A stretch of 46,714 nucleotides of DNA from Actinomycetota bacterium. GTDB taxonomy: Bacteria > Actinomycetota > Acidimicrobiia > Acidimicrobiales > Ilumatobacteraceae. Under the pieces are notes generated by a model, which saw nothing but the letters and a program-made list of their open reading frames with translations, had not been told where the DNA came from and ran no database searches. Below are positions 38,626 through 46,714 of this stretch, in pieces. Both the position numbers and the translations under genes were made by a program. The stretch spans positions 1-46,714 of the forward strand of contig JAFMJD010000002.1 of assembly GCA_017853685.1 (NCBI GenBank), in the 5' to 3' direction. The first letter of the stretch is position 1; each line of letters starts with the position of its first letter.

Positions 38626-39531
38626 TCAGCGTGAGGAGTCCTCCGGCCGGATGGGGACCCCGAAGAGCGCTTCGAAACGGTCGTAATACTCGGCGTCGTC
38701 GCCGATGGCACCCAGACCCACCCACTCCTCGTCAGACATGTTCCTCCGGCCCTCGATCGACTCCACACCCGCCCACGAGCACGGATAGCGCAACTGCGCC
38801 GACGGGTCGCCGATCGCACGATGCACCTCGGCGGCAACCACCATCGGGTCAGTGGGCACGGCGAGACCCGCGAGGTAGAAGCGGAACATCCGCCGGTAGT
38901 GAGCCGTGTAGGCACCGCTCTCGTTGGGGGTCTCGCTGTTCTTGGCCTGGATCGCCGACTTGGTAACACCGGCCTGGATCAGTTTCACCCGGATGCCGAA
39001 TGCGGCAACCTCCTGCGCCAACCCGTCGGTCCAGCCCTCGAGCGCGAACTTCGATGCGGCATAGGGCGACTGCGCACTCGCTGCCACCACGCCGGTGATG
39101 GAACCGATGTTCACGATGCAACCGCTGCGCGCGGCTCGCATGGCCGGCAGCACCGCTTGTGTGCACCGCACTGCACCGCACAGATTCACGTTGAGGGTGT
39201 CCAGGTACACACTCGTCGGACAGTGCTCGGCCACTGCGATGGGCCCGACGCCTGCGTTGTTCACCAGCACATCGACGCGCCCGACGCGGTCGAGCACCGA
39301 CCCGAGGGCATGTCGTACCGAGTCGTCGTCGGCCACATCGAGTTCCACCAACCGGACCGTGACGCCGAGATCATCGGCCATCGAGCGCAACTTGTCGGCT
39401 TTGGACGTCGAGCGAACCGTGCCAAAGACATCGAAGCCGTGGCCCGCGAGGTGCAACGCCGTGGCCCGCCCGATGCCCGAGTTCACCCCCGTCACCACAG
39501 CGATCGGAGCGGGGGCCGCAGTGCTGCTCAT
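38626..39531 (-). CDS. Short-chain dehydrogenase/reductase (SDR)
   Basis: Protein of 301 residues, classical SDR: TGVNSGIGRATA (about 14-25), VDVLVNNAGVG (NNAG), CIVNIGSITG (Ser), YAASKFALEG (Tyr/Lys). The Arg in VRSTSKADK suggests NADP. A C-terminal extension of about 50 residues (WAGVESIEGRRNMSDEEWVG) is longer than usual. Oxidoreductases of this shape act on steroids, sugars or fatty alcohols; the substrate is unknown. The ATG at 39531 follows TAGATT by 6 bases, and this box overlaps the rightward TACGAT of the divergent PanB-like gene. Confidence 0.9.
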   Translation of the reverse strand: MSSTAAPAPIAVVTGVNSGIGRATALHLAGHGFDVFGTVRSTSKADKLRSMADDLGVTVRLVELDVADDDSVRHALGSVLDRVGRVDVLVNNAGVGPIAVAEHCPTSVYLDTLNVNLCGAVRCTQAVLPAMRAARSGCIVNIGSITGVVAASAQSPYAASKFALEGWTDGLAQEVAAFGIRVKLIQAGVTKSAIQAKNSETPNESGAYTAHYRRMFRFYLAGLAVPTDPMVVAAEVHRAIGDPSAQLRYPCSWAGVESIEGRRNMSDEEWVGLGAIGDDAEYYDRFEALFGVPIRPEDSSR

Positions 39532-39537
39532 GTCGGC

Positions 39538-39547
39538 AATCTACGAT
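39538..39547. promoter_or_regulatory. Overlapping back-to-back -10 boxes
   Basis: The leftward TAGATT (complement of 39538-39543) and the rightward TACGAT (39542-39547) share two bases. The leftward one is 6 bases from the SDR start. Polymerase can hardly occupy both at once. Confidence 0.4.
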
Positions 39548-39603
39548 GCAGCCACCGGGGGAACAGGGGCTCGCACATGCTGGCGAGCGCGAAAGGAACG
39601 GCC

Positions 39604-40404
39604 ATGGCACGGCTCACGGTGAAAGAACTGCTCGACACACGCGGCCAGCGACGCCTCACCCAGGTGTTCGTACGCACGCCCAGAGAGGCTGCTGCATGCG
39701 AGGCGGCCGGCATCGAGATGCTCGTGGCTGCGGAGTCCCAGGAGGGCCGCATCAGCGATCTCGCCGGCATTCGTGCGGCCGCTCCGGGTGCGTTCATCAC
39801 CTTCGGGCTGCCGCTGGGCGGACTCGCCGACGACGCCGAGATCCTGCGCGAGTCCTACCGACTCCTCGACTTCGGCGCCGACGCGATCTACTGCCCGTTC
39901 GGGTTCCGCGCGGTGGAGGCCATGGCTAACCGCTTCATCCCCACGGTGGGCCACGTGGGACTCGTCCCCTACCTCAGCAGTTGGTTCGGCGGGTTCCGCG
40001 CTGTGGGCAAGACCGCCAGCACTGCACTCGAGGTGTGGGAGCGCACGCGTCGGTACGAAGAGGCCGGCGCCATGGCCGTGGAGATGGAAGTGGTGCCCAA
40101 GGAGGTGGCGGCCGCCATCTGTGAGCGGACCAAGATGCTGGTGATTGGCATGGGGTCGGGGCAGGCGTGCCACGTGCAGTACCTGTTCGCCACCGATGTA
40201 CTCGGCGACAACGAGGGTCATATCCCGCGCCATGCCAAGCAGTACCGGGATTTCAAGAGCGAGTACGCGCGTTTGCACCGGGAGTCCATCGAGGCGTTCC
40301 GCGAGCTGCGCTCCGATGTGCAGTCGGGCACCTATCCGGCGCCCAACAACGACCTGACCATCGCGCCCGACGAGTTCGAACGTTTCCTCGAGGCCCTGGG
40401 CTGA
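39604..40404 (+). CDS. PanB-like (ketopantoate hydroxymethyltransferase fold) protein lacking PanB active-site residues
   Basis: Protein of 266 residues, the PanB length, from ATG 39604 with GAAAGGAA upstream. RLTVKELLDTRGQRRL at the N-terminus, PTVGHVGLVPYLSSWFGGFRAVGK (about 113-136; key residues GHVGL, GGFRAVGK), AVEMEVVPKEVA and VIGMGSGQACHVQ match PanB, a TIM barrel that makes ketopantoate for coenzyme A. The metal aspartate of VGDS is replaced (AAES, 42-45), the DMPF aspartate is Gly68, and the catalytic KLEGG region reads IYCPFGF. Only Glu162 (LExVP) is kept. So it is probably not a PanB enzyme but a related barrel with another role, or another lyase. It is upstream of the GMC flavoprotein gene on the same strand. 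Confidence 0.78.
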   Translation: MARLTVKELLDTRGQRRLTQVFVRTPREAAACEAAGIEMLVAAESQEGRISDLAGIRAAAPGAFITFGLPLGGLADDAEILRESYRLLDFGADAIYCPFGFRAVEAMANRFIPTVGHVGLVPYLSSWFGGFRAVGKTASTALEVWERTRRYEEAGAMAVEMEVVPKEVAAAICERTKMLVIGMGSGQACHVQYLFATDVLGDNEGHIPRHAKQYRDFKSEYARLHRESIEAFRELRSDVQSGTYPAPNNDLTIAPDEFERFLEALG

Positions 40405-40427
40405 TCATCGGCACGGTGGGGCGCGAT

Positions 40428-40433
40428 TACACT
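40428..40433 (+). promoter_or_regulatory. -10 box TACACT, leaderless-type
   Basis: TACACT is followed by TCGCCGCA (8 bases) and the ATG at 40442. Confidence 0.45.
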
Positions 40434-40441
40434 TCGCCGCA

Positions 40442-41914
40442 ATGATTCGCCAGCTCACCGACATCCCCACGAGTGAGTCGCTCGACTACGACATCGTGGT
40501 GGTGGGGGCAGGCGCGGCCGGCATCACCATTGCACTCGAACTCATGCAGTCGGGCCTGCGCATCGCCGTGCTCGAGGGTGGCCAGCGCGAGCAGACCAAG
40601 AAGTCGCAGAACCGCTACCGGGGCAAGCTCACCGCCACGCCGGGGCTCGAGTACCCGGCGCTGCAGGACTGGCGCCTCCGCTTCCTCGGTGGCACCACGA
40701 ATCATTGGTCCGGCTGGTGCCGCCCGCTCGACGAGAACGTGTTCGCACCGCGAGCCGGTGTGAACGACGACGGATGGCCCTGGCCGCGCACCGAGCTCGA
40801 GAGCGCCTACGCGCGGGCGCACGAACTCTGCGAGATCGGCCCGGTGCAGTACGACCCGGCTGCCCTGTGCGCAGAAGCGGGCCTGCCCGTGCCCATCGTG
40901 GCCACCGACACACTCGCCACGCCGGTCTGGCGTTACTCACCACCCACGAAGTTCGGCGAGAAGTACGCATCGCAACTCGAAGACGGTCCGGTTGACGTAC
41001 TGCTGGGCGCGAACTGTGTGGGTTTCGAGACCTCGGGCCGGCGGATCAGTGCCGTACTGGTGAAAGCCGACAACAAGGACTCCTACCGTTTCACCACCAA
41101 GCACGCGGTGCTGGCCTGCGGCGGCATCGAGAACGCACGACAACTGCTGATGCTCGCCCAGACCGTGCCATCGCTGAATGCGAACGGACTCATCGGTGTG
41201 GGCTTCTCCGAGCACCCACACCTCCCGGCAGGTCTCATCATCACGGAGGCTGCCGACCTCGAGGAGGGTGCGCGGTTGTGGGCGATGCGCGAGCGCCCCA
41301 AGGACTCCTCCGGCACCGAGTTCAAGATCGGCATGGGACTCACGCCCGAGGCACTCGCCGAGCGCGGTTCGGCAAACCTGTCGTTCTCGCTGCGACCCCT
41401 GTCGAAGAACGCGAAGCTCCCCGACCTGACCAAGCCCGTTCGCGCGCTCTGGAAGGCGAGCACCAGTGGTGACAACGTGCTGTACCGCCTCTACGCGCGC
41501 GCCGAACAGCGCGTGAACCCCGACAGTCGCATCACGCTCAGCGCCGAACAGGACGACTTCGGACTCCCGCGCGCTGCGCTCGACTGGCGCATCTCACGCC
41601 AGGACCTCACCGATGTGGACCAAGGAGTCCGTGTAGTGGCACGCGAGTTGGCGGCGCAGGGAATCGGCCCGTTCGTGCCGTACGAAGCCCCGGGCGAGCG
41701 CGAGATCACCGGCGGCGGGCACCACATGGGCGGCGCACGGATGCACGAGAGCGCCGAACGTGGTGTGGTGAATCCCGATCAGCGCTGTCATGCGCTCGAC
41801 AACCTCTACGTGACCGGCTCGGGAGTGTTTCCCGCAACCTGCTTCTCGAACCCGACGCTGACGGTCACGGCGCTCGCGGTTCGCCTCGCTGCAACACTGC
41901 GGACGGCATCATGA
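40442..41914 (+). CDS. GMC-family FAD-dependent dehydrogenase
   Basis: Protein of 490 residues. The FAD motif GAGAAG (22-27 in DIVVVGAGAAGITIALEL), GGTTNHWSGWCRP (about 81-93), VLACGGIENARQLL, EHPHLPAG, GGGHHMGGARM (the active-site histidine region) and FPATCFSNPTLTVTALAVR (the C-terminal NPT) are those of the GMC group related to gluconate- and fructose-dehydrogenase large subunits. It oxidises a hydroxyl group; the sugar or alcohol is unknown. It has no signal peptide itself, but the next gene, overlapping by ATGA, encodes a Tat lipoprotein that could carry it out. No cytochrome c subunit is present. Confidence 0.9.
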   Translation: MIRQLTDIPTSESLDYDIVVVGAGAAGITIALELMQSGLRIAVLEGGQREQTKKSQNRYRGKLTATPGLEYPALQDWRLRFLGGTTNHWSGWCRPLDENVFAPRAGVNDDGWPWPRTELESAYARAHELCEIGPVQYDPAALCAEAGLPVPIVATDTLATPVWRYSPPTKFGEKYASQLEDGPVDVLLGANCVGFETSGRRISAVLVKADNKDSYRFTTKHAVLACGGIENARQLLMLAQTVPSLNANGLIGVGFSEHPHLPAGLIITEAADLEEGARLWAMRERPKDSSGTEFKIGMGLTPEALAERGSANLSFSLRPLSKNAKLPDLTKPVRALWKASTSGDNVLYRLYARAEQRVNPDSRITLSAEQDDFGLPRAALDWRISRQDLTDVDQGVRVVARELAAQGIGPFVPYEAPGEREITGGGHHMGGARMHESAERGVVNPDQRCHALDNLYVTGSGVFPATCFSNPTLTVTALAVRLAATLRTAS

Positions 41915-42381
41915 ACAAGCAGCCACTGTCACGACGCCAGCTGATCGCTGCGGTTGCCACACTCGGGGCCGGCAGTGCAGTGGTCACCGCATGCTTCGGC
42001 AACGACAGCGGATCGGACGGGTCCGATGGAGCAGTGACTGCCGGCAACGGCGAGACCATCGACACCGCTACGGCTGTCACCACGGCCACGACATCGAACA
42101 CCGAGGTCGTGGACCCGGCGTTTGCAGCACCCTGGCGATCACTGGCGAACGCCGACATGACAGCACTCGGCCGGGCTGTACGGGCACAGGCACCATCCGC
42201 ACTTGCTCATGCCCAGCAGCGGCTCACCTCCGGCGATGTGTCCGACACGCGCAAGGTGCTCGCCGATGCGTATCTGCAAGATGCCCGTGAGGGTGCGTTC
42301 GTCGACGTGGACACCTGGCAACTCCCTGCAACCCTCGCCGGACTTGCCGCCGGTCTCTCGCTGCTCGCCGAACAGTCCTGA
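41911..42381 (+). CDS. Tat-signal lipoprotein, probable small subunit of the GMC dehydrogenase
   Basis: Protein of 156 residues. The N-terminus SRRQLIAAVATLGAGSAVV (7-25) carries a twin-arginine motif, and VVTAC is a lipobox (Cys28), so it is a Tat-exported lipoprotein. A linker rich in Gly/Ser/Thr (about 30-70) is followed by a helical domain (MTALGRAVRAQAPSALAHAQ; TRKVLADAYLQDAREGAF). Fructose- and gluconate-dehydrogenase small subunits likewise bring a Tat signal for their flavoprotein. Sequence similarity to them is weak here, so the role is inferred from the ATGA overlap with the GMC gene and its lack of a signal. Confidence 0.65.
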   Translation: MNKQPLSRRQLIAAVATLGAGSAVVTACFGNDSGSDGSDGAVTAGNGETIDTATAVTTATTSNTEVVDPAFAAPWRSLANADMTALGRAVRAQAPSALAHAQQRLTSGDVSDTRKVLADAYLQDAREGAFVDVDTWQLPATLAGLAAGLSLLAEQS

Positions 42382-42384
42382 GCG

Positions 42385-43542
42385 TCAGTTCGGACGCGCA
42401 ACGGCCTCGATGAGGCTGCGGTGATAGTGATGCAGACCCTGCTCGTTGCGTCCGAAGGTCACGACATCCTGTGCGCCCGAAGTGGTTCCGGCCTGGATCG
42501 ACGCAGTCATCCAGTAGTCGTCGTCGGTCACCACTGCCTTCACGAGGTCGGCACGCTGTTGCATCGCCGCACGTTCGGCCTCGGAGCGAATCGGCTCGCG
42601 CGTGTAGTGCGTCTGCACCGTGACCGACTCGTCGAACCGAGCGCCCGGATACACCGCGTTGATGAGGATCCCCTCGGGTGACACCGTGAACGCAACATTC
42701 GGGAACACCTGATGCACACACGTGAGGTGATGGTGTACCTCCCAGTTCTGCTCGGGGAGTGCAAGCAGGTCGAGCAGGTTCTTGCGGGGAAAGCCCTGAC
42801 GCGAGTGCGGACCGTAGGCATCGAACACCATCGAGTTGTCGTAGTTGATGAGGTTGATGGTGTTCGGATGCAGCGAGGCAAAGTGGTAGCCCTCGAGATA
42901 GGTGTCTACGGCGAGTTTCCAGTTCGTGGCGGGAAGTTCGTTGGCCGTGAACCGCTCCGCTCGTTCGAAGCCGTACGCCGCAAGCAGCGGGGCGAGTGGG
43001 CCGAGGTGTGACTCGAGATCCACCGTGGCTCCCGCTGTGGGAACCACCCACACCATGCCGTTCCATTCACGGCACCCCACCTGGGTGAGCGAGTGGGTGC
43101 ACTCATCCACACCCGGGAAGCCCTCCTTGAAGGGCAAACCGGCGAGCGCGCCGGTGGTGCGGTAGGTCCATGCATGGAAGGGGCACCGGAAGCGTGCGGT
43201 GGTGCCCGCTGACTCGTGCACCACCCGTGCGCCACGGTGCCGACACACATTCAGGAATGCCCGCAGCACACCGTCGTCGCCCCGGGCGATCACCAGGGGG
43301 CGCTCGGGGATGTGATCGAACGTGGTGTACGACCCGGGGGTCGGCCAGTCGCACGAGAGTCCGAGCAGCAGCGGAGTCTGGTGGAACAGCACCTCGATCT
43401 CCCGCTCGTGGCGCGGTTGATCTGCGTAGTTCGCCACGGGCTCGAGCCACACATCGGGGGCGAGGTCGGTGGTTCGCGCCTGCACGTTGGCGATGGCCCG
43501 TCGGGCGACCCCGGCTAGATCGGTTCTCAGGTCGTAGGTCAT
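42385..43542 (-). CDS. Rieske non-haem iron oxygenase, alpha-subunit type
   Basis: Protein of 385 residues from ATG 43540-43542; longer frames reach back over the neighbouring gene and are not real. The Rieske domain has C100-x-H102 (CRHRGA) and C120-x2-H123 (CPFHAW). The iron site lies in NWKLAVDTYLEGYHFASLHP (H220 and H225, with an acidic residue upstream). Length and motifs fit the ring-hydroxylating or carnitine-monooxygenase-like alpha subunits. No reductase is adjacent. It is convergent with the GMC/lipoprotein pair and divergent from isocitrate dehydrogenase. It differs in size and motifs from the Rieske protein at 12282, so it is not a recent duplicate. Confidence 0.88.
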   Translation of the reverse strand: MTYDLRTDLAGVARRAIANVQARTTDLAPDVWLEPVANYADQPRHEREIEVLFHQTPLLLGLSCDWPTPGSYTTFDHIPERPLVIARGDDGVLRAFLNVCRHRGARVVHESAGTTARFRCPFHAWTYRTTGALAGLPFKEGFPGVDECTHSLTQVGCREWNGMVWVVPTAGATVDLESHLGPLAPLLAAYGFERAERFTANELPATNWKLAVDTYLEGYHFASLHPNTINLINYDNSMVFDAYGPHSRQGFPRKNLLDLLALPEQNWEVHHHLTCVHQVFPNVAFTVSPEGILINAVYPGARFDESVTVQTHYTREPIRSEAERAAMQQRADLVKAVVTDDDYWMTASIQAGTTSGAQDVVTFGRNEQGLHHYHRSLIEAVARPN

Positions 43543-43592
43543 CGACTCGGCGCCCCTGCGGGCGAACCATAGCCGTGGATGGGTGGACTGAC

Positions 43593-43598
43593 TAGCCT
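43593..43598 (+). promoter_or_regulatory. -10-like box TAGCCT upstream of icd
   Basis: TAGCCT lies 55 bases before the isocitrate dehydrogenase start; the predicted leader contains a hairpin (43602-43628). No strong -35 is visible. Confidence 0.35.
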
Positions 43599-43601
43599 CG
43601 C

Positions 43602-43628
43602 GTCCGTCGCCGGCTCGGCGACGCGGAC
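43602..43628 (+). promoter_or_regulatory. Hairpin in the icd leader
   Basis: TCGCCG-GCT-CGGCGA forms a 6-pair stem extended by GTCCG/CGGAC with a 2-base bulge. It begins at about the expected transcription start and ends 25 bases before the ATG, leaving AAGAGA free. It may stabilise or control the mRNA. Confidence 0.4.
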
Positions 43629-43653
43629 CACCGAACGCCAAAAGAGATGAACC

Positions 43654-45885
<2,232 letters not shown>

Positions 45886-45905
45886 CCCGAGGCAAACGGG
45901 GCGGT

Positions 45906-46619
45906 CTAGCCGGCGGTGAGGGTTCGCCGCAGGGTCACCATGTCACGCAGCGTTCGCCCGATGAAGTTCGTGCGCTGCTTGGCACCGATGTAGCCGTAGT
46001 GGTAGCCGTCACGCGCGTGCCAGTGACGGTTTCGTCTGGCGAGGCTTGCCCAGTCGACGATGTGCAGGTTCGGCCACTCGGGTACCAGCGAGGCGAGCGC
46101 AGCATTGAACACCGTGGACCGGGTGCGGCGAACCGAATACAGGTTGAAGATCGCAACGAGCCGGTCGGTTCCGATCTCGGTCAGCAACGGGATGATGAGT
46201 TGCCGGATGGCCTCCACGGTTCGTGCCGGATTCGGATTTCCCTCCCATCCGAGGATGTCGGGGTATCCGAGCGCCACCACATACACCTCGGGATCGAAGC
46301 TGGCGGCTCGAGCCATGCGAACGGCGTCGATCGCCGACGGGCGCCCCCGCCGGGTACGGGCGAGCGAACGGCCGGGTTGGAGGTCGAGCCGGAACGGTCC
46401 GATGCCGTACGCCGCTATCTCTCGCTTCATCGTGCGATAACGCAGGCTGGATGTGGAGTCGCCGATGAACATCACAGGGCCGTAGGTACGGGGTGTCGAG
46501 TCGCTGATGATGATCGGGTAGCGAACGGCCTCGGCCGGGGATGCGGCAGCAGTCACTGCGGCACCGGCGACCGCAGGCACCACACCGGCCCGCACGAGGA
46601 GTTGACGACGCGTCAGCAC
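45906..46619 (-). CDS. Tat-exported SGNH/GDSL-type hydrolase
   Basis: Protein of 237 residues starting at GTG (46617-46619). N-terminal TRRQLLVRAG with hydrophobic run VVPAVAGAAVTAAASPAEA is a twin-arginine signal with AxA cleavage (about residue 31). The mature part follows the SGNH hydrolase order: block I VMFIGDSTSSLRYR (Ser in GDST), a middle Gly (VALGYPDILGWEGNPN) and block V RDGYHYGYIGAKQR (Asp and His). Such enzymes deacylate or hydrolyse esters of polysaccharides or lipids at the surface. The gene is convergent with icd (20 bases apart). A TAGACA hexamer lies 6 bases before the start. Confidence 0.82.
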   Translation of the reverse strand: MLTRRQLLVRAGVVPAVAGAAVTAAASPAEAVRYPIIISDSTPRTYGPVMFIGDSTSSLRYRTMKREIAAYGIGPFRLDLQPGRSLARTRRGRPSAIDAVRMARAASFDPEVYVVALGYPDILGWEGNPNPARTVEAIRQLIIPLLTEIGTDRLVAIFNLYSVRRTRSTVFNAALASLVPEWPNLHIVDWASLARRNRHWHARDGYHYGYIGAKQRTNFIGRTLRDMVTLRRTLTAG

Positions 46620-46685
46620 ACGAGGTGTCTACCTGACCAATGCGGCCGTAGCCAACACCATCCGACAACGCACGATCAACGCGAA

Positions 46686-46709
46686 ACGGCCACCCGTCTG
46701 GGTGGCCGT
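46686..46709 (-). terminator. Strong hairpin at the right window edge
   Basis: ACGGCCACCC-GTCT-GGGTGGCCGT is a perfect 10-pair stem. On the minus strand it is followed by TTCGC, so it probably ends a leftward gene beyond the window. Confidence 0.6.
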
Positions 46710-46714
46710 CCTGC

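Overview
The window is 46.7 kb of dense, high-GC bacterial chromosome with 42 protein-coding genes. I see no rRNA, tRNA, CRISPR array, insertion sequence or phage gene, and the longest gene-free gap is about 110 bases. Several features point to an actinobacterium, most plausibly of the class Acidimicrobiia: GTG/TTG starts, strong codon bias to G/C, an F420-type flavin enzyme, a monomeric NADP isocitrate dehydrogenase, many acyl-CoA genes, and many genes whose -10-like TANNNT box ends only 6-8 bases before the start codon, the pattern expected of leaderless mRNAs. The taxonomic call is inference from gene content, not from a marker gene.

Left part (1-8048): an uncharacterised sensory or transport locus. 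It holds a ParA/MinD-type ATPase (cut by the window edge), an unknown protein, an acetolactate-decarboxylase-like domain fused to a winged helix, an acetyltransferase-like protein, an MFS carrier with three peptide repeats at exact 17-residue spacing, two Cache/HAMP membrane proteins that end in the same short module, and a lipoprotein substrate-binding protein. This is the best candidate here for an undescribed system.

Middle (8056-22851): a TetR gene divergent from a cupin lipoprotein and a kynurenine-formamidase-like hydrolase; a GNAT protein and a tandem TetR; a Rieske oxygenase and TrpB-like protein facing an F420-type enzyme; an exonuclease III; a secreted lipoprotein with an intact Lon-type Ser-Lys protease domain; a small secreted protein; and a hybrid CHASE histidine kinase coupled to a response regulator with an EAL (c-di-GMP phosphodiesterase) output.

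Right part (22933-46714): lipid and acyl-CoA catabolism, with two acyl-CoA dehydrogenases, an old-yellow-enzyme/FadH-like reductase, acetoacetyl-CoA synthetase, a DHA2 exporter with a coiled-coil tail and two enoyl-CoA hydratases. These are followed by a second tandem TetR downstream of an AhpD-like protein and an SDR. Next come DUF3237, YqhA-like and NhaA proteins, a small secreted protein, and an SDR divergent from a PanB-like protein that has lost the PanB metal and catalytic residues. The segment ends with a GMC flavoprotein and its Tat lipoprotein partner, a second Rieske oxygenase, monomeric isocitrate dehydrogenase and a Tat-exported SGNH hydrolase.
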